From NCBI RefSeq assembly GCF_019186805.1, contig NZ_CP066783.1, positions 62,001-126,000 of the forward strand: 64,000 nt of DNA, in the 5' to 3' direction. This document shows positions 17,555 through 26,564 of the stretch, piece after piece. Numbering within the stretch: position 1 is the first letter of the stretch; every line of letters begins with the position of its first letter. The DNA is from Comamonas fluminis (GTDB lineage Bacteria > Pseudomonadota > Gammaproteobacteria > Burkholderiales > Burkholderiaceae_C). The notes beneath the pieces are model-generated. The model saw only the letters and a program-made list of their open reading frames with translations, searched no databases and had not been told where the DNA came from. The translations under genes and the position numbers were made by a program.

Positions 17555-18304
17555 ATGTCTCCAGAGCTTTTGATCCAGGGCGCCTGTGCCAGCATCACCT
17601 TGCGCCGTCCTGAAGTTGCCAACAAACTGATGCCCGAAGACCTGATGGTGCTGCGCCGCCATATCGACGAGGTCAACGCCAACCCCCATGTGCTGGTGCT
17701 GACGCTGCAGGCCGTGGGCCGGCATTTCTGCAGCGGCTATGACATTGGCGAGATTGCCAACAGCCAGAACGAAGGCAGCTCCTTTGGCGAGATGGTGGAC
17801 GCCATCGAAAACTGCCACGCCGTCACCATCGCGGCCATTCAGGGTGGTGTGTTTGGCGGTGCCACGGATATGGCGCTGGCCTGCGACTTCCGCGTGGGTG
17901 GTGCCAACAGCCAGATGTTCATGCCCGCAGCGCGGCTGGGCCTGCATTTCTATGCCTCGGGCCTGGAGCGTTATGTGACGCGGCTGGGTGTGGATACAGC
18001 CAAGCGCTTGTTTCTGACCTGTGAGAAGCTGCAGGCCCCGGCCATGAAGGACTGCGGTTTTCTGACCGACCTGGTGGATGGCGAAGACATTGCCCCGCGC
18101 GTTGCGCAATTGCAGAACACGCTGGCAGGCATGGCACCGCTGGCGCTGCTGGGCATGAAAAAGCACCTGAACGCCATCGTGCGCGGCGCGCATGACAGAG
18201 CCAGCATTGATGCGGCTGTGCAGGCGACGATTGAATCAGCCGACCTGAAAGAAGGTGGTGCGGCGTGGCGTGAAAAACGCCAGCCGCAGTTCACGGGCCG
18301 TTAA
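17555..18304 (+). CDS. Enoyl-CoA hydratase/isomerase family protein
   Basis: A 249-residue crotonase-fold protein. The oxyanion-hole motifs are visible in GRHFCSGYDIGEI and IQGGVFGGATDMALACDFRV. The usual catalytic Glu of true hydratases is not obvious in GGATDMAL, so activity on an enoyl-CoA is uncertain. The partner reaction could be isomerase- or hydrolase-like. It is transcribed towards the acetoacetyl-CoA synthetase gene. The two stop codons overlap within TTAA at 18301-18304. The frame is open far upstream through minC antisense, but homology starts at the ATG at 17555. Confidence 0.85.
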   Translation: MSPELLIQGACASITLRRPEVANKLMPEDLMVLRRHIDEVNANPHVLVLTLQAVGRHFCSGYDIGEIANSQNEGSSFGEMVDAIENCHAVTIAAIQGGVFGGATDMALACDFRVGGANSQMFMPAARLGLHFYASGLERYVTRLGVDTAKRLFLTCEKLQAPAMKDCGFLTDLVDGEDIAPRVAQLQNTLAGMAPLALLGMKKHLNAIVRGAHDRASIDAAVQATIESADLKEGGAAWREKRQPQFTGR

Positions 18305-20472
18305 GCAGAGGCTCCGGCCTTTGCCAGGTGCTCTTTCGCAAACGCCTCATACCAGCCCAGACAGCCGGGGTTGGCCATGGCGTCTTTGTTGACAACTTTG
18401 TCCAGAGGCTGGCCCAGCAGCAGCTTTTTGATGGGCAGCTCCTGCTTTTTGCCGCTGAGCGTGCGCGGTATCTCGGCCACGGCAAAGATATCGTCGGGCA
18501 CAAAGCGCGGCGACAGGGCGGTGCGAATGGCCGTGTTGATGCGCCCGCGCAGCTCTGCGTCCAGCTCCACCCCGGGGCGCAGGGCCACAAACAGCGGCAT
18601 ATAGCTGTCTTTGCCCAGATATTCCAGGTCCACCACCATGCTGTCCAGCACTTCGGGCAGGGCTTCCACGGCGCTGTAGATCTCGCTGGTGCCCATGCGC
18701 AGGCCGTGGCGGTTGATGGTGGCGTCGCTGCGGCCATAGATGATGCAGCCGCCCTGTGACTGGATGCGTATCCAGTCACCATGCCGCCAGACACCGCCCA
18801 TCTCCGCCGGGCCATCGCCGCCACCGAGCTTGCGGCCGTGACCAGCGGGATACATGTCGAAATAGCTGCTCAGATAGCGTTTACCGAATGGGTCGCCCCC
18901 ACGCTTCCCCACTGCGTGTGGGGCGCTGCCCCCCGAGGGGGCCTTCGCACCTTGAGGCGGCTCGGCGGTGCTCACATCACCCCACAGAAACAGCGGCATG
19001 GACGGAATGGGCTGGGTGCAGACTAGTTCGCCCACCTCGTCCATGACGGGCAGGCCTTGTTCGTTCCAGGCTTCCACGGCAGAGCCCAGCTGCAGGCATT
19101 GCATGACGCCCGGGGCCTGGGGCAGTTCGCGGTTGCCGCCGATAAAGGTGCCCGCGAAGTCGGTGCCGCCCGATAGGTTGTTCCACCAGATGTCGGGGTG
19201 TCCCAGCTTCGCAAACTGCGCTGTGCCCCATTGCTGAACGTCTGGCGGCAGCGGCGAGCCTGTGCTGCCCAGCCCGCGTATGCGCGAGAGGTCGCCGCAG
19301 CGGGAAAGCTCAACCCCGGCCTTCATGCAGTTGGTATAGAAGGCCGCGCCTGAGCCAAAGCTGGTCACGCCCGTCTCGGCGGCAAAGCGCCACAGCGTAC
19401 CCCAGTCGGGCTTGTCTTTGCTGCCGCCGGGGCTGCCGTCAAAGATCACGCAAGTGGTGCCGCCCAGCAGGCCGGATACCTGCGCATTCCACATCACCCA
19501 GCCGGTGGAGCTGTACCAGTGATAGCGCTCGCCCCAGCTGTTGGGGTGGTAGCTGCAGCCAATGTCGTTGTGCAGCGTCTTGAGCTGTACGGCCACCAGC
19601 ACCATGCCGCCATGGCCGTGAACAATGGGCTTGGGCAGGCCGGTGGTGCCGCTGGAATAGACAACCCACAGTGGGTGGTCAAACGGCAGCCACTCGGGCT
19701 CAAAGGCTGCAGTCTCAGCATCATTTCTGGCTGTAACGCTTATGTAATCAGCGGTGTCAGCTATCTTTATTGATATGTCCAGATTCGGCACCAGCACCAC
19801 ATGCTGCACGCTGGGCAGGCCTTCGCGCAGTTGCTGCAGCACTTCGCGGCGGTCAATGTCTTTGCCGGCGTAACGCACGCCATCCACGGCAATCAGCGCC
19901 TTGGGGGTGATCTGCGTGAAGCGGTCCAGCACGGCGTTGGTGCCCATGTCGGGGGCGCAGATGCTCCAGATCGCGCCCAGGCTGGCACAGGCCAGAAAGG
20001 CGATGATGGCTTCAGGAATATTGGGCAGATAAGCGGCCACCCGATCGCCCTTGCCCACGCCTTGCGCGCGCAGGTGCAGGGCCAGCGCGGCCACCTGGCG
20101 CTGCAGGTCGGGCCAGCTCAGCTCGCGGTGCAGGCCTAGCTCGTTGCGGCTGATGACGGCTGGCATGCCTGCCGCATGGGCGGGCTGCACATGGCGCAGC
20201 ACCTGGCGTGTGTAGTTCATCTGCGCACCGGGAAACCACTGCGCACCGGGCATGACGTTCCTGGCCAGCACCGCGCTGTGGGGCGTAGGGGACTGCAGAT
20301 CGAAGTAGTCCCAGACGCTTTGCCAGAACGCGTCCAGATCCGTGGTGGACCAGCGCCACAGCGCGTCATAGCTATCAAAGCTCAGGCCGCGCGTGCTGCG
20401 CAGCCAGTCCTGGTAGCGGCGTATCTGTGGAACAAAAGCGGGCGGGGTGGAGTGGGGATGTGCAGTAGCCAT
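18301..20472 (-). CDS. Acetoacetyl-CoA synthetase with repeat-derived in-frame segments
   Basis: A 723-residue acetoacetate-CoA ligase. The adenylate-forming signature VVYSSGTTGLPKPIVHG lies near 270-286, GSTGSPL near 402-408, WNNLSGGTDFAG near 430, and the C-terminal KxxE-type lysine in LSGKKQELPIKKLLLG. The family is usually about 650-670 residues. The excess sits in three places: about 232-254 (DISIKIADTADYISVTARND), 501-526 (Gly/Ala/Pro-rich, beginning STAEPPQG) and 543-560 (AGHGRKLGGGDGPAEM). The first two correspond to DNA resembling the dispersed repeats of this window. It activates acetoacetate for lipid or PHB metabolism in the cytosol. Confidence 0.93.
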   Translation of the reverse strand: MATAHPHSTPPAFVPQIRRYQDWLRSTRGLSFDSYDALWRWSTTDLDAFWQSVWDYFDLQSPTPHSAVLARNVMPGAQWFPGAQMNYTRQVLRHVQPAHAAGMPAVISRNELGLHRELSWPDLQRQVAALALHLRAQGVGKGDRVAAYLPNIPEAIIAFLACASLGAIWSICAPDMGTNAVLDRFTQITPKALIAVDGVRYAGKDIDRREVLQQLREGLPSVQHVVLVPNLDISIKIADTADYISVTARNDAETAAFEPEWLPFDHPLWVVYSSGTTGLPKPIVHGHGGMVLVAVQLKTLHNDIGCSYHPNSWGERYHWYSSTGWVMWNAQVSGLLGGTTCVIFDGSPGGSKDKPDWGTLWRFAAETGVTSFGSGAAFYTNCMKAGVELSRCGDLSRIRGLGSTGSPLPPDVQQWGTAQFAKLGHPDIWWNNLSGGTDFAGTFIGGNRELPQAPGVMQCLQLGSAVEAWNEQGLPVMDEVGELVCTQPIPSMPLFLWGDVSTAEPPQGAKAPSGGSAPHAVGKRGGDPFGKRYLSSYFDMYPAGHGRKLGGGDGPAEMGGVWRHGDWIRIQSQGGCIIYGRSDATINRHGLRMGTSEIYSAVEALPEVLDSMVVDLEYLGKDSYMPLFVALRPGVELDAELRGRINTAIRTALSPRFVPDDIFAVAEIPRTLSGKKQELPIKKLLLGQPLDKVVNKDAMANPGCLGWYEAFAKEHLAKAGASA
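18895..18972 (-). repeat. Family B-like GC-rich repeat inside acetoacetyl-CoA synthetase
   Basis: On the minus strand this segment reads GAGCCGCCTCAAGGTGCGAA and then CCCCCTCGGGGGGCAGCGCC, the palindromic style of the intergenic family B blocks. It stays in frame and encodes about 26 Gly/Ala/Pro/Lys-rich residues absent from the usual ligase core. Confidence 0.65.
19711..19779 (-). repeat. Family A repeat inside acetoacetyl-CoA synthetase
   Basis: On the minus strand it contains AAAGATAGCTGACACCGCTG followed by ATTACATAAGCGTTACAGCC. It matches the GATAGCTG...GCT...ATAAGCG order of intergenic family A. It is in frame and codes for about 23 residues between the N-terminal subdomain and the ATP-binding motif. 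Confidence 0.65.
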
Positions 20473-20639
20473 AAATTCAGCGTAGCGCCGCGCTTGTGGC
20501 GCGTCACCGGGACTCACCCCGGGGAAAGGTCACCGACTTGACACCGCGGCGCTGCAGACGCCCCTGCACGGCTATTCATGCATTGGGATAATCGGGGCTG
20601 TTTTCATCGTCACTGGCGGTCGCCCACGGCCCGCACTTC

Positions 20640-22547
20640 ATGTCTGCTTTGCCCACCCGTGTGCTGTCTGTCATCCCGCCGATGACGCAGCTCAACACTC
20701 CCTATCCCTCCACCGCCTATCTCACGGGCTTTCTGCGCTCGCGTGGCATTTCGGCGGTGCAGGAAGACCTGGCGCTGGCGCTGGTGCTGCAGTTGCTCTC
20801 GCCCGACGGCCTGCGCGCCGTGGCCGCGCGCGTGGCGGCTCTGCCTCCAAAGAAGCGCACGCCAGCCGTGCAATCCTTTGCAGAGCAGCAGGATCGCTAT
20901 CTGGCCACCATCGCGCCCACCATTGCGTTTTTGCAGGGGCGCGACTCCACGCTGGCCCACCGCATTGCGGGCCGTCACTTTCTGCCCGAAGGCCCGCGCT
21001 TTGCCACGCTGGATGTGTATGAGGATGAAGAGGGCGGTGACCCGCTGGGCTGGGCCTTTGGCGCCCTGGGTTTGCAGGACAAGGCCAAGCACCTGGCCAC
21101 GTTGTATCTGAACGATCTGGCCGATGTGCTGCGTGACGCGGTGGATGAGCGCTTTGAGTTCGTGCGCTACGCCGAATCGCTGGCGGGCAGCCAGCCCACG
21201 TTTGACCCGCTGGCCAAGGCGCTGGCGGCCCCTGCGAATCTGGTGGACGAAGTGCTGGAGCGCCTGACGCTGGAGGTCGTGGAGCGCCATCAGCCCACGG
21301 TGGTGCTGCTGTCTGTGCCGTTTCCCGGCTCGGCCTATGCGGCGTTTCGCATCGCCCAGACCATCAAAAAGCACCACCCGCAGATTGCCACCGTGCTGGG
21401 CGGCGGCTTTGTGAATACCGAGCTGCGCGAACTGGCCGAGCCTCGCGTGTTCGACTACTTCGACTTTGTGACGCTGGACGCGGGCGAGCGCCCGCTGCTG
21501 GCGCTGCTGGCGCATTTGCGCGGCGAGCGCGGTAAATCGCGCCTGGTGCGCACCTTTGTGCGTAACGACCAAGGCCAGGTGCAGTACGTCAACATGATGG
21601 AGTCCGACATCGCCTTTGCCGAGGTCGGCACCCCCACCTGGGACGGCCTGCCGCTGGACAAATATCTGTCGCTGCTGGACATGCTCAACCCCATGCACCG
21701 CATGTGGAGCGACGGGCGCTGGAACAAGCTCACCGTGGCCCACGGTTGCTACTGGAAGAAGTGCAGCTTCTGCGATGTGAGCCTGGACTACATCGGCCGC
21801 TATGAAGGCGCCAACGCCAGCGTGCTGGCCGACCGCATTGAAGCCATCGTCGCGGAAACCGGCCAGACCGGCTTTCACTTTGTCGATGAAGCTGCCCCGC
21901 CCAAGGCGCTCAAAGCCTTGTCGCAGGAGCTGATTGCGCGCAACGCAGGCATCAGCTGGTGGGGCAATGTGCGCTTTGAGAAAACCTTCACACCCGAGCT
22001 GGCCGAGCTGATGGCCGACAGCGGCTGCATCGCCATCTCAGGCGGCCTGGAAGTGGCGTCTGACCGCCTGCTGGAGTTGATGAAAAAAGGCGTGACCGTC
22101 GATCAGGTGGCACGCGTGACCAAGGCGTTTTCCGAGGCCGGAATTCTGGTGCACGCCTATTTGATGTATGGCTTTCCCACGCAAACCGTGCAGGACACGG
22201 TGGACGCGCTGGAATATGTGCGCCAGCTCTTCCTCAACGGTTGTATTCAAAGCGGGTTCTTTCACCGCTTCAGCTGCACTGTGCATTCGCCTGTGGGCCT
22301 CAACCCCGAGGAATACGGCATTGAGCTGCCGCCGCTGCCAGAAGGCAGCTTTGCCAAGAATGACCGCCCCTTCATCGACCCCACAGGCGTCGACCACGAT
22401 GCCCTGGGCGTGGCGCTGAAAAAAGCCATCTACAACTTCATGCACGGCATTGGGCTTGAAGAAGATGTGCGCATGTGGTTCCCCTTCAAGGTGCCCAAAC
22501 CCACCGTCAAGCGCGACCGCATTGCGCGGGCGCTGCAGTCACGTTGA
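20640..22547 (+). CDS. B12-binding-domain radical SAM protein, CX4CX2C type
   Basis: A 635-residue protein. The N-terminal half (to about 300) has a cobalamin-binding-like Rossmann region, with VVLLSVPFPGSAYAAFRIA and VLGGGFVNTELREL. A radical SAM domain follows with cysteines 370, 375 and 378 in HGCYWKKCSFCD. Spacing is CX4CX2C, not the canonical CX3CX2C. Downstream segments GFHFVDEAAPPKALK and WGNVRFEKTF are barrel strands. The product is unknown. The gene is monocistronic and diverges from acetoacetyl-CoA synthetase with a 167 bp gap. I do not assign a reaction. Confidence 0.85.
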   Translation: MSALPTRVLSVIPPMTQLNTPYPSTAYLTGFLRSRGISAVQEDLALALVLQLLSPDGLRAVAARVAALPPKKRTPAVQSFAEQQDRYLATIAPTIAFLQGRDSTLAHRIAGRHFLPEGPRFATLDVYEDEEGGDPLGWAFGALGLQDKAKHLATLYLNDLADVLRDAVDERFEFVRYAESLAGSQPTFDPLAKALAAPANLVDEVLERLTLEVVERHQPTVVLLSVPFPGSAYAAFRIAQTIKKHHPQIATVLGGGFVNTELRELAEPRVFDYFDFVTLDAGERPLLALLAHLRGERGKSRLVRTFVRNDQGQVQYVNMMESDIAFAEVGTPTWDGLPLDKYLSLLDMLNPMHRMWSDGRWNKLTVAHGCYWKKCSFCDVSLDYIGRYEGANASVLADRIEAIVAETGQTGFHFVDEAAPPKALKALSQELIARNAGISWWGNVRFEKTFTPELAELMADSGCIAISGGLEVASDRLLELMKKGVTVDQVARVTKAFSEAGILVHAYLMYGFPTQTVQDTVDALEYVRQLFLNGCIQSGFFHRFSCTVHSPVGLNPEEYGIELPPLPEGSFAKNDRPFIDPTGVDHDALGVALKKAIYNFMHGIGLEEDVRMWFPFKVPKPTVKRDRIARALQSR

Positions 22548-22548
22548 T

Positions 22549-22650
22549 TTTTTTGATAGCTGATTGCACAAGCTAATTATGGGTTTTATGTGCATTTGAA
22601 CCTAAAGTCCAAGATTGGATTGTGCTAGAAGCTATTGATTTGATAGTTGA
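22549..22650 (+). repeat. Dispersed repeat family A, copy 4 (degenerate)
   Basis: TTTGATAGCTGATTGCACAA opens the block just after the radical SAM stop codon. It ends with GCTAGAAGCTATTGATTTGA. No gene is seen in the 233 bp gap before the permease. Confidence 0.6.
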
Positions 22651-22780
22651 GCCTTTGACGAGCGGGTTTTCCGCGTCAGAAAGAGACCACTGCGCGTGCA
22701 ATACCAGTGCTTGCACGCCCCCATCAGACAAGCCCGGCTTGCCATAATCTGCCCCGTTTAATAACTCCAGGAGTGACGGG

Positions 22781-24103
22781 ATGGGAATGTTTCAATGGAC
22801 GGAGCGGTCGTCCGATGTCTTGCAGGGCGGTGGCGTCATTGGCCCCGATGAGCGGCTGCCCTGGGCGCAAACCGGCCTGATGGGCATTCAGCACGTGATT
22901 GCCATGTTTGGTTCCACCGTGCTGGCACCCATCCTCATGGGTTTCGACCCCAACCTCGCGGTGCTGATGAGCGGCATCGGCACGCTGATTTTCTTCATCA
23001 TCACCGGTGGCAAGGTGCCCAGCTATCTGGGCTCATCCTTCGCCTTCATCGGCGTGGTGAACATCGCCACCGGCTATGTGGCCAGTCAGGGTCCAAGCAA
23101 TGCCAACATCGGCGTGGCCCTGGGCGGCATCATTGCCTGCGGTCTGGTTTATCTGCTGATTGGCGTGCTGGTGCAACTGATCGGCACACGCTGGATTGAG
23201 CGCTTCATGCCGCCGGTGGTGACGGGTGCTGTGGTGGCCATTATTGGCCTGAACCTGGCGCACATTCCCATCAAGAACATGGCGGCCAACAACTTTGAAG
23301 CCTGGATGCAGGCGCTGACCTTTCTGTCGGTCGCACTGGTGGCGGTCTTTACGCGCGGCATGCTGCAGCGTCTGCTGATTCTGATTGGCCTGATTGTGGC
23401 CAGCCTGCTCTACGCGCTGTTCACCAACGGTCTGGGCTGGGGCAAGCCTGTGGATCTGAGCGGCGTGGTCAACGCTGCCTGGTTTGGCATTCCTTCCTTT
23501 CACGCCCCCGTGTTCACCACGAACGCCATGCTGCTGATCGTGCCCGTGGTCATCATTCTGGTGGCTGAAAACCTGGGCCACGTAAAGGCGGTGACGGCCA
23601 TGACGGGCAAGAACCTGGACCAGTACATGGGCCGGGCCTTTATTGGCGACGGCGTGGCCACCATGGTCAGCGGCGCAGCCGGTGGTACGGGCGTGACCAC
23701 CTATGCTGAAAACATCGGCGTGATGGCGGCAACGCGCATCTACTCCACTGCCGTGTTCTTTGTGGCCGCCTTGCTGGCCGTGCTGCTGGGCTTTTCGCCC
23801 AAATTCGGTGCGCTGATTCAGGCCATTCCGCTGCCGGTGATGGGGGGTGTTTCCATCGTGGTGTTCGGCCTGATCGCGATTGCTGGCGCCAAGATCTGGG
23901 TGGACAACAAGGTTGATTTCTCTGACATCAAGAACCTGATCGTGGCCGCTGTCACCCTGATTCTGGGCACGGGTGAATTCACGCTGAAGTTCGGTGAATT
24001 CGCACTGGGCGGCATTGGTTGCGCCACATTCGGCGCCATCATTCTGTATGCGCTGCTGACGCTGGGCGACCGCAAATCTGAAACTCAGATACCTAAAAAG
24101 TAA
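22781..24103 (+). CDS. Uracil/xanthine permease, NCS2 family
   Basis: A 440-residue NCS2 transporter with about 14 membrane segments. The substrate-site His is in GIQHVIAMFGSTVLAP, the acidic TM8 motif is VAENLGHVKAVTAMTG, and TM10 has GAAGGTGVTTYAENIGVMA, the pattern of the UraA/RutG uracil group rather than the xanthine group. It probably imports uracil with protons across the inner membrane. An AGGAG element precedes the ATG. No pyrimidine catabolic genes are adjacent. Confidence 0.9.
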   Translation: MGMFQWTERSSDVLQGGGVIGPDERLPWAQTGLMGIQHVIAMFGSTVLAPILMGFDPNLAVLMSGIGTLIFFIITGGKVPSYLGSSFAFIGVVNIATGYVASQGPSNANIGVALGGIIACGLVYLLIGVLVQLIGTRWIERFMPPVVTGAVVAIIGLNLAHIPIKNMAANNFEAWMQALTFLSVALVAVFTRGMLQRLLILIGLIVASLLYALFTNGLGWGKPVDLSGVVNAAWFGIPSFHAPVFTTNAMLLIVPVVIILVAENLGHVKAVTAMTGKNLDQYMGRAFIGDGVATMVSGAAGGTGVTTYAENIGVMAATRIYSTAVFFVAALLAVLLGFSPKFGALIQAIPLPVMGGVSIVVFGLIAIAGAKIWVDNKVDFSDIKNLIVAAVTLILGTGEFTLKFGEFALGGIGCATFGAIILYALLTLGDRKSETQIPKK

Positions 24104-24211
24104 GCGCCAACATGTAATCGGGGGCATATGCCCCTGACAGCAGCGCAGGGCCTTTGCGGGTTAACCCGAAATTCGTGTTCCGCGCTGGTAACATTTCTCG
24201 CTGGAGATACG

Positions 24212-24236
24212 CCGCCCTACCCGGGCGGTTTTTTTT
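24212..24236 (+). terminator. Rho-independent terminator after the NCS2 permease
   Basis: CCGCCC, loop TACCC, GGGCGG, then eight T residues. It lies 109 bp past the permease stop and ahead of the CoA-transferase gene. Confidence 0.85.
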
Positions 24237-24337
24237 AGAGGTGCCGGCTCATCGCTGAGCATGGCCACAAGAACGCCACATCGTCCGTGCTGTCAGGCTC
24301 GAGTGTTCGGCCGGGACCTCTGAGTTTGGAGCATGCA

Positions 24338-25852
24338 ATGTCCATCGCAGATCGCGTACGTTACCCAGAATTCCTCTCGCGTGTCATGACGGCAGAAGAG
24401 GCCGCCGCCATGATTCCCCACGGTGTCAATGTCGGCATGAGCGGCTTTACCGGAGCCGGTTACCCCAAGGCATTGCCGCAGGCCATCGCGGCCCGTGCGA
24501 AGGCAGAACATGCCCAGGGCAAGCCCTACAAGATCAATGTCTGGACCGGTGCGTCCACCGCCGCCGAGTGCGACGGCGTCATGGCAGAAGCCCATGCCCT
24601 GGGCCAGCGTCTGCCGTTCAACACCGACCCCACGGCGCGCAAGGCCGTGAACTCTGGCGAGATTGACTTCATCGACATGCACCTGTCCCATGTGGCGCAG
24701 CACGCATGGTTTGGCTTCCTGGGCCATATGAACATTGCCGTGGTGGAAGTGCTGGGCGTGACCGCCGATGGTCTGCTGATTCCCTCCACAGCGGTAGGCA
24801 ACAACAAGACCTGGCTGGAAATCGCCGACAAGGTGATTCTGGAAGTCAACACCAAGCCGCCCGCCAAGATGGAAGGCATGCACGACATCTACTACGGCAC
24901 GGCCATTCCGCCGCGTCGCATGCCCATCAGCATGACCCATGCCGATGACCGCATTGGCGAGCCGTATCTGAAGGTGGATCCCGCCAAGGTCATCGCCGTG
25001 GTGGAAACCCACAAGGGCGACCGTGACAATGTGTTTGCCGTGCCGGACGAGAACAGCAACAAGATCGCCAGCTACATCATCGACTTCCTCTCGCACGAGA
25101 TGAAGATGGGCCGTCTGCCCAAGGAAATGCTGCCCATCCAGTCGGGCGTGGGCAATGTGGCCAACGCCGTGCTGGCAGGCCTGCTGCATGGTCCGTTCGA
25201 GAACCTGCTGGGCTTTACCGAAGTGCTGCAGGACGGCATGCTGGAGCTGATTCGCGCGGGCAAGATGAGCAAGGCCTCGGCCACCTCCATCTCGCTGGGC
25301 AAGGAAGCCTGCAAGGACTTCGAGGACAACATCGACTTCTACCGTGAACGCATCATCCTGCGTCCGCAGGAAATCTCGAACCACCCCGAGCTGGTGCGCC
25401 GCCTGGGCATCATCGCCATGAACTCGATGATCGAAGCCGACATCTACGGCAACATCAACTCCACCCACGTCATGGGCACCGGCATGATGAACGGCATCGG
25501 CGGCTCGGGCGACTTTGCGCGCAACGGCTACCTGTCCTTCTTCGTCACGCCTTCCGTGGCCAAGGACGGCAAGATCAGCTGCATCGTGCCCATGTGCTCG
25601 CACGTCGATCACACCGAGCACGACACGCAGATCATCGTCACCGAACAAGGTCTGGCCGACCTGCGCGGCCTGTCGCCCAAACAGCGTGCGCAAGTCATCA
25701 TCGACAAGTGCGCCCATCCCGACTACCGCGACCAGCTGCAGGACTATTTCGACCGCTCGCGCCAGCAGGGTGCACAGCACACGCCGCACATCCTGACCGA
25801 AGCACTTTCCTGGCACCAGCGCTTCATGGACAAGGGCGATATGCGCGGGTAA
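24338..25852 (+). CDS. Acetyl-CoA hydrolase / succinyl-CoA:acetate CoA-transferase family
   Basis: A 504-residue class I CoA-transferase (Cat1/AarC/Ach1 type). Conserved stretches include GMSGFTGAGYPKALP, VTADGLLIPSTAVGNNKTW, IQSGVGNVANAV, and GFTEVLQDGMLELIRAGK, which holds the likely catalytic Glu that forms the glutamyl-CoA thioester. NGIGGSGDFARNGYLSFFV and the HTEHDTQIIVTEQG region complete the family pattern. It moves CoA between short-chain acids such as succinate and acetate, or hydrolyses acetyl-CoA. The ATG at 24338 is chosen because homology starts at MSIADRV. Confidence 0.92.
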   Translation: MSIADRVRYPEFLSRVMTAEEAAAMIPHGVNVGMSGFTGAGYPKALPQAIAARAKAEHAQGKPYKINVWTGASTAAECDGVMAEAHALGQRLPFNTDPTARKAVNSGEIDFIDMHLSHVAQHAWFGFLGHMNIAVVEVLGVTADGLLIPSTAVGNNKTWLEIADKVILEVNTKPPAKMEGMHDIYYGTAIPPRRMPISMTHADDRIGEPYLKVDPAKVIAVVETHKGDRDNVFAVPDENSNKIASYIIDFLSHEMKMGRLPKEMLPIQSGVGNVANAVLAGLLHGPFENLLGFTEVLQDGMLELIRAGKMSKASATSISLGKEACKDFEDNIDFYRERIILRPQEISNHPELVRRLGIIAMNSMIEADIYGNINSTHVMGTGMMNGIGGSGDFARNGYLSFFVTPSVAKDGKISCIVPMCSHVDHTEHDTQIIVTEQGLADLRGLSPKQRAQVIIDKCAHPDYRDQLQDYFDRSRQQGAQHTPHILTEALSWHQRFMDKGDMRG

Positions 25853-25854
25853 TA

Positions 25855-25930
25855 GATCCCCCCTGAGGCGCTTTGCGCCTTCCCCCAAGGGGACGACACC
25901 ATCGCTGCGGGGCGGCCCTTGCTTGGTGAC
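25855..25930. repeat. Dispersed GC-rich repeat family B, copy 3
   Basis: CCCCCTGAGGCGCTTTGCGC, then CTTCCCCCAAGGGG and CTGCGGGGCGGCCC. It begins at the stop codon of the CoA-transferase gene and resembles 6196-6262. Confidence 0.7.
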
Positions 25931-26011
25931 TCTGACTTGGAGTGTGGAGGTGGTGAAAGCTGTGCATAGTCCGCTTGGTGCTGGCGTTATGGCACCAAGC
26001 TTGTAGCATCA

Positions 26012-26041
26012 AAGGACGCTCTGCAAAGGGCGTCCTTTTTT
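26012..26041 (+). terminator. Rho-independent terminator upstream of the thioesterase
   Basis: AAGGACGC pairs with GCGTCCTT across an 11-base loop, followed by TTTTTT. It is placed to end the CoA-transferase transcript and lies only 20 bp before the thioesterase start. Confidence 0.8.
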
Positions 26042-26061
26042 CATGCACAACAAGGACTGGT

Positions 26062-26535
26062 ATGGCGATCTGGACCCGCGAGATTGATCTCAAAGCACTG
26101 AATGCAGGCAGTGCCAACACCGCAATTTCCCACCTGGGCATTGAGTTCACCGAATACGGCGACGACTATGTGTGTGCCCGTATTCATGTCGATGAGCGCA
26201 CCTGCCAGCCCTACGGCATTTTGCACGGCGGCGTCAGCGTGGTGCTGGCCGAAACACTGGGGTCCATGGCTGCCGCTTGCAGCATTCCAGAAGGCTACCG
26301 CTGCGTGGGCCTGAGCGTTACGGCCAACCATGTGCGCGCAGGCCGCAAAGGCAGTTGGATCACCGCCACAGCACGGCCTACGCATCTGGGGCGCACCACG
26401 CATGTGTGGGCGATTGAGCTGCGCGATGAAGACGGGAAGATGACCTGCAACTGCAGTTTGACGATGGCGATTCTGGCGCCGGAAGCAGCGAAGAATGTGC
26501 GGCTGGATCAGGCTTCTTTGGGTGGGGTGAAGTAG
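26062..26535 (+). CDS. Hotdog-fold acyl-CoA thioesterase (PaaI/MenI-like)
   Basis: A 157-residue single-hotdog protein. The helix-strand signature CQPYGILHGGVSVVLAETLGS carries the HGG and the catalytic Glu of the PaaI/MenI group. VGLSVTANHVRAGRKG and TTHVWAIELRDEDGK are the following strands. It hydrolyses acyl-CoA, with an aromatic or hydroxy-aromatic acyl group likely. Benzoyl-CoA clearance for the nearby box genes is possible, but it is on the opposite strand and separated from them by the palindromic block. The start ATG at 26062 gives MAIWTREID. Confidence 0.85.
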   Translation: MAIWTREIDLKALNAGSANTAISHLGIEFTEYGDDYVCARIHVDERTCQPYGILHGGVSVVLAETLGSMAAACSIPEGYRCVGLSVTANHVRAGRKGSWITATARPTHLGRTTHVWAIELRDEDGKMTCNCSLTMAILAPEAAKNVRLDQASLGGVK

Positions 26536-26564
26536 GTTTTACGCCGGTTTGTTTTTAGGGCAGG

